The notes beneath the pieces were generated by a model. It did not search any database. It saw only the letters and a list, made by a program, of their open reading frames with translations, and was not told the origin of the DNA. A program made the position numbers and the translations under genes. Shown here piece by piece: positions 9,016 to 17,152 of a stretch of DNA of 64,000 nucleotides (position 1 is its first letter; each line of letters starts with the position of its first letter). Source of the DNA: DATFVA01 sp963711455 (GTDB lineage Bacteria; Bacteroidota; Ignavibacteria; Ignavibacteriales; Ignavibacteriaceae); NCBI GenBank assembly GCA_963711455.1, contig CAVQEH010000001.1, forward strand, positions 103,566 to 167,565, in the 5' to 3' direction.

Positions 9016-10056
9016 CTAAAATTCCCAATAAAATGTTACCCGGGGTGTGACATCACTTTTATCCATACCTGCTGGCGCATCGGCTTGGTATGAAGTAACC
9101 TCGACATTTGGAGTTACGCTTACGTTCTTAACAGGATTAAACTGAAAACCTGCAAGGATCAGGCTTTTTCCATCTTTATCTTTATCGGTATTTGGATCAA
9201 CTGTGTCGAAGCGACCAACTAATTGAACTGTTTCACTGAAATTAACAAACGCCCATACTGACACTCCGAATCCACTCTGACTTGATAATGAAGTTGTCCC
9301 TGCTTTTAAGTAATTATTTTGCTGTGATTTCAAATAACCTTCGAGACCTAAACTAAAGCTGCCTTTTTGTTTGAAATTTAAAAATGCTGCACCTACAAAA
9401 GCTGAGTTTCCTACCGACTCGTTGTTACTATTCATGACCTGTGGGTAAGATGCATAATCACCGTAAACTGTTATTAAGAAATTCGGAGAAGGATCAAACT
9501 CCAATGATCCATAAAATCTTTTATATTTATTTACTTCAGGAGAATTACCGGAATTGTTGCCAATCTTTAACCAGTATTTTACGGTTCCACCATGATCAAA
9601 TTTTCCTTTTAAATCTATACCTAGATCACGTGAAGGGACAATACCGTTTAAATCCATAATTGTTTTTTCCAGGTACCGATGCCCCCATGCTCCTTCAGAA
9701 ACATCAAAAGCCGGAGTTGGTGAAATACCGAATATAAAATCTGAGCCATCAAAAATGTTCTTCCATTTTAACCAGGCATCCTTTACCATTGTAGTGATTT
9801 TCCCATTGTTCGTAATTTCACCCTGGTCTGCTTCAAGACGAAAACGTGAGGAAAAATTATCAGAGATAGAATAATCCGTGGTGATATAGATCCTTCTTAA
9901 TTGGAAGCCGTTAAGATCTTTATTGCCCGATCGTGAACTTGCATTATAAAAGTAATCACCGAACATCAATCCACTGAACTTTGGATTATTATCTTGTGCA
10001 GAGGAAATTCCTGCACAAAAAAGAATGGCTGTTAAAAATAATAGCACTTTTTTCAT
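9016..10056 (-). CDS. Phosphate-selective porin (OprO/OprP-like)
   Basis: A 346-residue outer-membrane porin likely to let phosphate into the periplasm for PstS. A signal peptide (KKVLLFLTAILFCAGISSA) precedes a beta-barrel sequence ending in VTPRVTFYWEF, with the C-terminal aromatic residue needed for barrel assembly. The barrel pattern (GLMFGDYFYNAS, NGFQLRRIYITTDYSISDNF) matches the porin O/P family. I chose the ATG at 10054-10056, which follows GAGAGAT at good spacing; a GTG four codons upstream also fits. The gene heads the phosphate operon and follows the proposed Pho-box array, supporting phosphate rather than general solute transport. Confidence 0.85.
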   Translation of the reverse strand: MKKVLLFLTAILFCAGISSAQDNNPKFSGLMFGDYFYNASSRSGNKDLNGFQLRRIYITTDYSISDNFSSRFRLEADQGEITNNGKITTMVKDAWLKWKNIFDGSDFIFGISPTPAFDVSEGAWGHRYLEKTIMDLNGIVPSRDLGIDLKGKFDHGGTVKYWLKIGNNSGNSPEVNKYKRFYGSLEFDPSPNFLITVYGDYASYPQVMNSNNESVGNSAFVGAAFLNFKQKGSFSLGLEGYLKSQQNNYLKAGTTSLSSQSGFGVSVWAFVNFSETVQLVGRFDTVDPNTDKDKDGKSLILAGFQFNPVKNVSVTPNVEVTSYQADAPAGMDKSDVTPRVTFYWEF

Positions 10057-10117
10057 ATTATCTCTCACTCTCCTGAGAATGTTATTATTAATGTTTAATT
10101 AAATTTTGTAAAATGAC

Positions 10118-10187
10118 TGTTAAAGATATTTCTATCGATGTTACCTTATGTTAAGGGAATGTTAAGTATATATTAATAAATTGTTAA
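10118..10187 (-). promoter_or_regulatory. Probable Pho box: array of TTAACA-type direct repeats
   Basis: On the plus strand TGTTA(A/C) occurs at 10118, 10139, 10149, 10160 and 10182, with a degenerate TATTAA at 10171. The starts are about 10.5 or 21 bases apart. Read on the coding strand of the porin-pst operon the unit is TTAACA, repeated once per DNA turn on one face. The Bacillus PhoP box (TTAACA-like repeats about 11 bp apart) and the E. coli Pho box (TGTCA at 11 bp) have this architecture. It lies 62-131 bases upstream of the porin start. A phosphate-response PhoB/PhoP-type regulator is the inferred binder. Confidence 0.65.
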
Positions 10188-10280
10188 CCAGGTAAACAGC
10201 CTCTTTTTTAATATGATTATACCATTACAGAAAAATTATATTTAATTTTCTATTGAGAATTTTATAATGGGGAGAAAACA

Positions 10281-11453
10281 ATGGAAACTATTACATATTC
10301 ATTGAAATTAGAGAAGTCTAATTCAGAAGATTACTATAAGGATATAAGTGCTTTTACAAATATTGTAATGGAAAAAGCAGGACAAAGTATTACTCCTTAT
10401 GCAGATGATTACAAAGAATATTTAAACATATACAATCTCGAAGAAATTCGTGAAACTGAAGAGTATGTTCTTGAGCTTCTGAGTTTCGGAGTTCTGTGGA
10501 AATCATATTCAGGGCAAGCTTTATCGATTCACCAGGCTCCTTTTATAACAATGGCAAAGATGTCGGAGTGGAGGAAAAAGCATCAACGAATTAAACCCCT
10601 TATTGATTTTGCACGTGGAATATTCTTAACTCTTTTCCTGCTGAAAAATGAAAAAGAAAAACCGCAGCAGATACCTACCCTCGATCAGATAGATCATGTC
10701 TGCAAATGGTTTGAAGCAACCGGGGAATTCCGCGAGCAGGCACTTCGTTTTATAAGATGGAGAGCGTTCTGGGGTCATAAATCTGAGGATGAATTGTTTG
10801 AAATTTTTTCTGCCATAGATGAATTTACAGACTGGTTTGATAAGTCTTCCATAGAAGCTCTCGGAAAGTATACACAAAACGTTGAACGTTTCCTTGCTAA
10901 ATCAAATAAACAATACCGCTGGCGTGAAGACCGGGTTTCCTGCACACGATCAAGAATAGAATATCATCTTAATATGGTAGGTGCCGAACTTATGAACAGG
11001 GCTTTCAAAAAGGAATTTGAAAAGACTGAAAAAAGGGTTGTGCTTGTTCCTGGTTGTATGCGTGGAAGATCAAATGAAGAATGTGAAGCTGTAAAAGTGA
11101 AAGAGGGATTATACTGCAGTGATTGTTTTCCCGGATGCAGAGTAAATGAGCTTAGAAAACTCGGTAAAAAATATACCGGTAAAAAAGCTTTCGATGTTTA
11201 TATAATTCCACATGCATCTGATCTTTCCCTCTGGTCGCCGCAACCGGGAAAACAAAAATGTGGGGTAATCGCATCTGCCTGCGTTACTACACTTGTGGAA
11301 GGGGGATGGGAATTAAAAAGATATAACGTACCTGCACAATGTGTGCTTCTTGATTACAGCGGATGTAAAAAGCATTGGCATTCAGAAGGATTTCCTACAA
11401 TGTTTAATGTTCGCGAATTAAAAAGAAGAGCATTCTCTGAAAATGAAAATTAG
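10281..11453 (+). CDS. DUF116 domain-containing protein
   Basis: A 390-residue protein. The C-terminal third (about residues 250-385) matches the DUF116 family: VVLVPGCMRGRSNEECEAVK, LYCSDCFPGCRVNELRKLGK, CGVIASACVTTLVEGGWELK and DYSGCKKHWHSEGFPT give eight or more cysteines that could hold a metal or iron-sulfur centre. The N-terminal 250 residues are helical, rich in Trp and Glu, and not recognised. No membrane segment is evident. It is transcribed away from the phosphate operon, and the Pho-box array lies between them, so phosphate control is possible but unproven. A good site (GGGGAGA) precedes the ATG. The function of DUF116 is not established. Confidence 0.75.
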   Translation: METITYSLKLEKSNSEDYYKDISAFTNIVMEKAGQSITPYADDYKEYLNIYNLEEIRETEEYVLELLSFGVLWKSYSGQALSIHQAPFITMAKMSEWRKKHQRIKPLIDFARGIFLTLFLLKNEKEKPQQIPTLDQIDHVCKWFEATGEFREQALRFIRWRAFWGHKSEDELFEIFSAIDEFTDWFDKSSIEALGKYTQNVERFLAKSNKQYRWREDRVSCTRSRIEYHLNMVGAELMNRAFKKEFEKTEKRVVLVPGCMRGRSNEECEAVKVKEGLYCSDCFPGCRVNELRKLGKKYTGKKAFDVYIIPHASDLSLWSPQPGKQKCGVIASACVTTLVEGGWELKRYNVPAQCVLLDYSGCKKHWHSEGFPTMFNVRELKRRAFSENEN

Positions 11454-11488
11454 AAGGGAATTTTTTCTCACAAATCATGAAGAAACAA

Positions 11489-11516
11489 AAAGGGGCTGTT
11501 TTAAATCAGCCTCTTT
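11489..11516 (+). terminator. Rho-independent terminator after the DUF116 gene
   Basis: The stem AAAGGGGCTG pairs with CAGCCTCTTT (one G-T pair) around an 8-nt loop and is followed by a T-rich tract. An A-rich tract on the other side suggests it also serves the opposing YtxH gene. Confidence 0.8.
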
Positions 11517-11534
11517 CATTTTAATAAAAAAAAA

Positions 11535-11798
11535 TTAGTTAGAGACAATCTTTTTTGCATCATCTATAATCGTATTCGCTCTTTTTTTTCCATCTTTTAA
11601 TATTTCATCAACCTTTTCTTTGCCTGTTTCAACAAGATCGTTTACGTCATCTATAAGATTGTCTGTTGTTTTGGAAATCTTTTTCCGCATTTTCTTTCCT
11701 GAGACAGGAGTGTAAAGCATAGCTAATACACCGCCGATAATTCCTCCGACAAGTAAACCAGCCATGAAACCGGTTAATTTTTCCTGTTCTCTGCTCAT
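11535..11798 (-). CDS. YtxH domain-containing small membrane protein
   Basis: An 87-residue protein of the YtxH family. A glycine-rich membrane segment (FMAGLLVGGIIGGVLAMLYT, residues 11-30) is followed by the characteristic SGKKMRKKI motif and an amphipathic Lys/Asp-rich helix likely to form a coiled coil. Such proteins are often linked to general stress in Gram-positive bacteria; the exact role is unknown. A strong ribosome site (AGGAGG) precedes the ATG. It faces the DUF116 gene with a shared terminator between them. Confidence 0.85.
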   Translation of the reverse strand: MSREQEKLTGFMAGLLVGGIIGGVLAMLYTPVSGKKMRKKISKTTDNLIDDVNDLVETGKEKVDEILKDGKKRANTIIDDAKKIVSN

Positions 11799-11878
11799 TT
11801 AAACCTCCTATTTATTTTAAGTTACTTTATTTAATATAACAGAAGTCTGTTAATTAAAGGTTGTCATAGTCACAAATA

Positions 11879-12610
11879 TTATTTCCCGATTGTAAAGAAC
11901 TTAATTAAAATTATACCTGCGATGAACCCGCCAATGTGTGCACCATAAGCAACGCCCCCGGCGGTTCCACCTCCTAATAATCCCAGCCCACTTACTAACT
12001 GAAAAAGAAACCATATACCTATAGCCATAATTGCAGGCATATCTGTAATGAAGTAAAACACAATCACACTGACTCTTTTCCGTGGGTAAAGAAGAATATA
12101 TGCACCCAGCACTCCGGATATCGCACCTGAAGCTCCTATAGTTGGAATTAAAAGATTATTTTCCAAAAGATATGTAGTATAAACATGTGCCAGCGAGGCT
12201 AATACACCACATACAAGATAGAAGATTAAATACCTGAAATGTCCTATTTTATTTTCAATATTATCTCCGAATATCCAGAGAAAAATCATGTTGCCCAAAA
12301 TATGTGCAATCCCTCCATGCATAAATACTGAAGTTAGCAAAGTTATATAAACGGGAATAGGTGTAACTCCTAAACCCGGAATAGAATATCTTTCTCCTGT
12401 AGATTCATCCTCATAAATCTGGTTATTAGTTACAATGTCTTTTCCTGTTATTATTTCTTTCGGAACAGTTGAAAATTCATAAGTGAATCTTTCGTTAAGT
12501 CCGAAGTCCTGGAAAAAAATGAAGACAAGAATATTTACAAGAATAATTAAATAATTAATGTAGGGAGTTATTGTACGGTCGCGGTTATCATCACCGATAG
12601 GGAAGAGCAT
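11879..12610 (-). CDS. Rhomboid family intramembrane serine protease
   Basis: A 243-residue polytopic membrane protease that cleaves transmembrane substrates within the bilayer. The catalytic serine is in GASGAISGVLGAY (near residue 162) and the catalytic histidine in YGAHIGGFIAG (near 226), with the HMGG-like HGGIAHILGNMIFLWIFGD loop before them. A polar insert (residues 45-85) separates the first membrane helix from the next. It sits 20 bases after the sodium:solute symporter and probably ends that operon. A second rhomboid lies at 62276-63196. Confidence 0.92.
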   Translation of the reverse strand: MLFPIGDDNRDRTITPYINYLIILVNILVFIFFQDFGLNERFTYEFSTVPKEIITGKDIVTNNQIYEDESTGERYSIPGLGVTPIPVYITLLTSVFMHGGIAHILGNMIFLWIFGDNIENKIGHFRYLIFYLVCGVLASLAHVYTTYLLENNLLIPTIGASGAISGVLGAYILLYPRKRVSVIVFYFITDMPAIMAIGIWFLFQLVSGLGLLGGGTAGGVAYGAHIGGFIAGIILIKFFTIGK

Positions 12611-12630
12611 TTTTAAAAACTCCTCTTTAC

Positions 12631-14334
12631 TTAAGTTGAAGTTACAAAAATTTTCCTATTAAAAAATGGATTAATCAGTAAAGCAATAATTATCAGCAAA
12701 AGACATCCGATTGCATTGTACCATAGAAAAGGAATAGTAGTAAAAAGATAGCAATACAAAACCACCAGTTCAGCAATTATTGCAGCAATAAAAGTTGAAG
12801 TTCCTTTTACTTTCTTCAGGTAAAAAGCTACAAGGAAAATTCCGAGTATAGTCCCGTAAACAAGCGATCCGAGAATATTGACTGCTTCAATTAAAGAACC
12901 AAGCCTGTTGGCAAACAATGCAAATGTTATTGCATATGCTCCCCATAATATTGTGGCAAGTTTAGATATTAGAAGATAATGTTTATCTGTAGCATCTTTA
13001 CGGATCAGTCTTTTATAAATGTCTATAACCGTAGTTGAAGCAAGCGCATTTAACTCAGCGGAAGTTGAGGACATTGATGCAGAAAATATCGCGGCAAGGA
13101 TTAAACCGATTAAACCAGCCGGAAGGAAATGAATAATATAATTTATGAATATATAGTTCGTATCATTGGTATCTGCTCCCGGATCAGCTTTCTGAATTAA
13201 CCCAATAGCTTGATTTCTTAATATATTAGCATCATCTTGCTTTTTTCTCACTTGCTCCAATATTTGATTTGTAATATTATCCTTACCTGAATGGATGGAA
13301 GAAAGCATTTCCCTTATTTTTTCCTGCTTCTCCTCATGAATCTTTTTGTATTTGTTTTTTATATCCTGATATTGATTGGCATAATTACTTTGTTTTACAG
13401 TATTTATGGCAACTGGGTTAAAGAACAGAGGAGGAACGTTGAACTGATAAAGAACAAAAACCATTGCTCCTACAAAAAGAATAAAAAATTGCATTGGCAC
13501 TTTGATAATTCCATTTGTCAAAAGCCCAAGCCTGCTCTGTGCCACCGAACTGCCTGCAAGATATCTCTGGACTTGTGATTGATCTGTTCCGAAATAGGAA
13601 AGCATTAAAAACGTGCCACCAATTATTCCTGACCAGAAAGTATAGCGGTTATTAAAGTCGAAAGAGAAATCAATCGCATTTAATCTGCCAAGTTTTCCGG
13701 CAATATAAGCTGCATCAAAGGGAGAAATATCTTTTGGCAAAAGAGAAAATATCATAATAAAAGCGGTAAACATTCCGGCAGTAATTATAATCATCTGCAG
13801 GATATGCGTCTGGTTAACGGCTTTCGTTCCACCGGTAGTTGTATAGATAACTACAAGTACACCGGTAAAAATAACAGTAAGATTTATATCCCATCCTAGA
13901 ATTACAGAAAGAATAAGTGAAGGAGCAAAAATGGTAAACCCCGCAGCCAATCCTCTTTGAGATAAAAATAAAAGGCTGCCGAGCACACGATTTTTTAAAT
14001 CAAATCTTTTCTCAAGATATTCATAAGCAGTATATACATTCAGTTTATGAAAAAGTGGAACCGCTGTAATCGAAAGAATTATCATTGCGATAGGAAGCCC
14101 AAGGTAAAACTGAACGAATCTCATTCCGTCAACATATGCCTGCCCGGGAGTAGAAAGGAAAGTTATTGCACTTGCTTGTGTTGCCATTATTGAAAGCGCA
14201 ATTGTAAACCAGCGGGTGGTTTTGCCCGCACGGATGTAACCATCGATATCTGTTGTGCCCCGGGTTTTCCATACTCCATATATTGTTACAAACAGGAGAA
14301 ATCCAACCAGGACAATCCAGTCAAGAAAGGTCAC
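12631..14334 (-). CDS. Sodium:solute symporter (SSS family)
   Basis: A 567-residue transporter of the SSF/SLC5 family that uses the sodium gradient to import a small organic solute. About 13 membrane segments are visible, with family motifs in the first helices (RAGKTTRWFTIALSIMATQ, SAITFLSTPGQAYVDGMRF), TTTGGTKAVNQTHILQMII, and AAIFSASMSSTSAELNALAS in the late sodium-binding region. A charged cytoplasmic insert of about 70 residues (near 325-395, Lys/Glu/Gln-rich) is unusual in length. The start is GTG overlapping the stop of a 46-residue membrane peptide gene, which in turn overlaps a PIG-L deacetylase, so all three are coupled. The substrate may be the deacetylated sugar product. Confidence 0.93.
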   Translation of the reverse strand: MTFLDWIVLVGFLLFVTIYGVWKTRGTTDIDGYIRAGKTTRWFTIALSIMATQASAITFLSTPGQAYVDGMRFVQFYLGLPIAMIILSITAVPLFHKLNVYTAYEYLEKRFDLKNRVLGSLLFLSQRGLAAGFTIFAPSLILSVILGWDINLTVIFTGVLVVIYTTTGGTKAVNQTHILQMIIITAGMFTAFIMIFSLLPKDISPFDAAYIAGKLGRLNAIDFSFDFNNRYTFWSGIIGGTFLMLSYFGTDQSQVQRYLAGSSVAQSRLGLLTNGIIKVPMQFFILFVGAMVFVLYQFNVPPLFFNPVAINTVKQSNYANQYQDIKNKYKKIHEEKQEKIREMLSSIHSGKDNITNQILEQVRKKQDDANILRNQAIGLIQKADPGADTNDTNYIFINYIIHFLPAGLIGLILAAIFSASMSSTSAELNALASTTVIDIYKRLIRKDATDKHYLLISKLATILWGAYAITFALFANRLGSLIEAVNILGSLVYGTILGIFLVAFYLKKVKGTSTFIAAIIAELVVLYCYLFTTIPFLWYNAIGCLLLIIIALLINPFFNRKIFVTST

Positions 14335-14471
14335 TCAAAAACCTTTGTAAAGATGTAAAAGAAAATTATAAGAATAACTAGGTTAAGAAAAACTAATAAA
14401 TATAAATTATTCCATGTTTTTAGAATCGGTGGTTTTTCCTCTTCCGGTAATTTTTCATCTTCAGTTTGCAT
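14331..14471 (-). CDS. 46-residue single-span membrane peptide coupled to the symporter
   Basis: A short reading frame starts at ATG 14469-14471 inside the last codons of the PIG-L gene and stops with TGA overlapping the symporter GTG (sequence GAGTGACC). It encodes an acidic, Pro-rich N-terminus (MQTEDEKLPEEEKPPILK) followed by one hydrophobic segment (about residues 23-42, LYLLVFLNLVILIIFFYIF) and a short basic tail. Overlaps at both ends argue that it is a real, translationally coupled gene rather than spacer. Small single-span partners occur with several transporter families; here an accessory role for the symporter is inferred only from position. Confidence 0.65.
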   Translation of the reverse strand: MQTEDEKLPEEEKPPILKTWNNLYLLVFLNLVILIIFFYIFTKVFE

Positions 14472-16968
14472 TTGGCTCATTTTGTTTTGCCGAAATCAGG
14501 TTAACAAAAATTCTGAAAGCACCGGGTACTCCCGCAGGAATCTGTCTGAACCAGGAATAGCCGGTATAAATAAAAACACCTTTACCATAATTTGCATAAA
14601 GTACTCCACCCTTCAATGGCTCTTCACCAGGATCATTTCCGGCAAGCACAGGATGATATTCAGGAGCCCAATCATCGGCAAAATACAAACCTCGTTCCTG
14701 TACCCAGCCGTCAAAATCTGCTTTTGAAATTTTGTTAGGATAATTTAATATTTGATCAGATGGATTGATAAAAGTAATTGGTGAATCTTCAACAGTAATT
14801 CTATCGTGTGAAAGCGTTAACGGGTAAGGTCCGAAATTATCTGCAACGAGATTAAAGCTGGTATTATACTGCACGACAAATGTTCCCCCATCTTTAACAT
14901 ACTTCATAAGTCTCGGCTGATCAATAGATAACCTGTCTCGTGTATTATATGCCCGGACACCAGTAATTAATGCGTCGAATTTATCAAAATTTATTGTATC
15001 TAATTCGTCATCTGAAATTAGTTTGACATTATAACCAAGTTGCTGGAGGAACTCAGGAATGACATCACCAGATCCCATTATGTATCCGATATTATTAATT
15101 GTTTTGTTAATATTTAAGCGTATCAACTTTGCTTCTGCAGGTGGGAAAAGTGTCTGAATAGGAATATGTGGATAATCAATGTTTATCATTCCTTGTGAAA
15201 TTTCTTTTCCCTCTTCTTTAGCAGTAGCTTTCATCGTAACTTCGGATTGTCCTTCAGGAGGAGTTATGTTAAATGAAAAAGATTTTTCATCTCCTTTTTT
15301 ATTTAATGAGTAATGATATTCTGTGGGTTCAACTTTCCAGCCGTCAGGGACGAGTAATGATAAATTTCCGTCCGCTCCGTTTTTATTACTGATGAGATTC
15401 AAACTTATTTTTTTACTTTGACTATCGGGGAATAAAAATAATTTATCGACAAAGTTTATTGCAACCGCCGGTGCAATTGCAATTGGTCTGTATTCTTCTC
15501 CATGTACAGGATCAGTCCAATGATAGAGAACCGGTACAGATAAAGTAAAATCGGTTTTTCCATCTGAGAGAGTAAACCTTGCAGTAAGCGGCGGATCATT
15601 TTCCGGCTTACCTATTAACTGCTGATCTTCAACATCGTAAGTTCCTTTCCCATGCGGGTTAACAAGCCAGTAAGGTTGCGTATAAGAAACATTTTTTGGC
15701 AATACAATTGCTTCTTCTGATTTGAGAAAATTATTATCAGCAAGGTTTTCATTTATAGTCTGAGGACTGTTTAAATAACTAACAGAAATTTCTTTTAAGG
15801 CTAAGGGAAAATCAGAACGGTTAACTATTCCCGTAGAAATTTTTACAGAATCCCCGGGTGAAAAGGAATAATCATTTGCTAATGCTTCAATCCAAATCCC
15901 CGCTGCCGACCGGATAACTTTAACCAGTTCATTTTTCTTTACAGGAACCCAGTAATCATCGTGTATTTTATTCAATTCGGAATAAGCTTGCAGAAGTTTT
16001 GGCAGGCTTGCAGATGGGTTATCAGGATTAAATTCTTTTTCAACTTCGCCTAAAATTTTTCCGATTGTTTCTCCTCCTTTTACACGATTCCAGCTCAGGT
16101 CAATATCATCGAATAAATTATTTTTTGCAGTATCACCTTCCATATACTGAAAATAATTTATATCATCTCCTCTACTTGCCGAAACTCCGAATCCCTGGCT
16201 TTTATGCATGCTTCTGCTTTCTGCAGCAATCTCAGTGTATGATTTTCCCAGCAGCGGATTATACGCCCCAAGATTTATCTGAATTAAATTTGATAGATCC
16301 TCTTTTCGTTTTTCCAGTATTGGACGCCAGGCATTCCAGTATAGTCTTTTAGGCTGCCAGGTTTTTACAAATTTTAATTGTTCGGGGAAACTATTCGGAT
16401 CACCGGCCAACTTAAAAGCTTCTTTCGCTAAAATTGCAGATGCCGTATGATGACCGTGTCCACCTTCTCCCGTTCCGGGAAACCGGGTGATGATTACATC
16501 AGGTCGGAATTTTCTTATTATCCACACAACATCTGAAAGAACTTTTTGTTTATCCCAAATCTTAAATGTTTCTTCGGCATTTTTTGAATATCCAAAATCA
16601 ATTGCACGTGTAAAAAATTGTTCCGCACCGTCTATTTTTCTGGCTGCCAGCAATTCCTGCGTTCTAATCACCCCAAGCAAATCAGCCTGTTCATTGCCAA
16701 TAAGATTTTGCCCTCCACTTCCCCGGTTCATTGCGCAATAACCTGTTCTTAACAGTTTACCTGATTCGAAGTAAGCTAAGGCTGCAGTATTTTCATCATC
16801 CGGATGAGCAGCTATATATAAAACACTTCCGAGAACATTAAGTTTTTTTATCGCAAGTTCCAATTCTGCCGCATCGTAAGTTTTTTCAGGCTGGGCAACA
16901 ACCCGGCTTGAAATGAATAAAATTAATATCAGCACAAAAATTATCTTGAAATGTGAGTACATATTCAC
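14461..16968 (-). CDS. Secreted PIG-L family deacetylase
   Basis: An 835-residue exported protein. After a signal peptide (about residues 8-25) comes a LmbE/PIG-L zinc-dependent N-deacetylase domain with AHPDDE at 54-59 and GGHGHHTASA near 170, giving the zinc ligands. The middle carries beta-rich immunoglobulin-like domains (about 350-600). The last 200 residues form an alpha/beta glutamine-amidotransferase-like domain (LLQLGYNV-type start, DALITGVRAYNTRDRL, YVKDGGTFVVQYNT). Such multidomain PIG-L proteins probably deacetylate N-acetylated sugars outside the cytoplasm. Start is GTG or the ATG two codons later. The genes for the 46-residue peptide and symporter overlap or follow directly, suggesting deacetylation and uptake of the product. 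Confidence 0.88.
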   Translation of the reverse strand: MNMYSHFKIIFVLILILFISSRVVAQPEKTYDAAELELAIKKLNVLGSVLYIAAHPDDENTAALAYFESGKLLRTGYCAMNRGSGGQNLIGNEQADLLGVIRTQELLAARKIDGAEQFFTRAIDFGYSKNAEETFKIWDKQKVLSDVVWIIRKFRPDVIITRFPGTGEGGHGHHTASAILAKEAFKLAGDPNSFPEQLKFVKTWQPKRLYWNAWRPILEKRKEDLSNLIQINLGAYNPLLGKSYTEIAAESRSMHKSQGFGVSASRGDDINYFQYMEGDTAKNNLFDDIDLSWNRVKGGETIGKILGEVEKEFNPDNPSASLPKLLQAYSELNKIHDDYWVPVKKNELVKVIRSAAGIWIEALANDYSFSPGDSVKISTGIVNRSDFPLALKEISVSYLNSPQTINENLADNNFLKSEEAIVLPKNVSYTQPYWLVNPHGKGTYDVEDQQLIGKPENDPPLTARFTLSDGKTDFTLSVPVLYHWTDPVHGEEYRPIAIAPAVAINFVDKLFLFPDSQSKKISLNLISNKNGADGNLSLLVPDGWKVEPTEYHYSLNKKGDEKSFSFNITPPEGQSEVTMKATAKEEGKEISQGMINIDYPHIPIQTLFPPAEAKLIRLNINKTINNIGYIMGSGDVIPEFLQQLGYNVKLISDDELDTINFDKFDALITGVRAYNTRDRLSIDQPRLMKYVKDGGTFVVQYNTSFNLVADNFGPYPLTLSHDRITVEDSPITFINPSDQILNYPNKISKADFDGWVQERGLYFADDWAPEYHPVLAGNDPGEEPLKGGVLYANYGKGVFIYTGYSWFRQIPAGVPGAFRIFVNLISAKQNEPNAN

Positions 16969-17115
16969 ATAATCCTTATTGTGATTAACAAATGTTTTAG
17001 ATTTTTCTCCGATAGCGTGTGATATTACAATATATTCTTTAAAATTCCAATGAATATATGATTAACCGGAGTATTTGATGATAAGCTTTACAAGAAAGAG
17101 TTAAGGATTAGAGTA

Positions 17116-17133
17116 AGGGAGCCGAAGCTCCCT
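17116..17133 (-). terminator. Terminator hairpin after the FG-GAP protein gene
   Basis: A perfect 7-bp stem AGGGAGC / GCTCCCT with a CGAA tetraloop lies 20 bases after the stop of the FG-GAP protein. The run of T is weak, so its efficiency is uncertain. Confidence 0.6.
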
Positions 17134-17152
17134 CATCAACTATTATTGCAGT

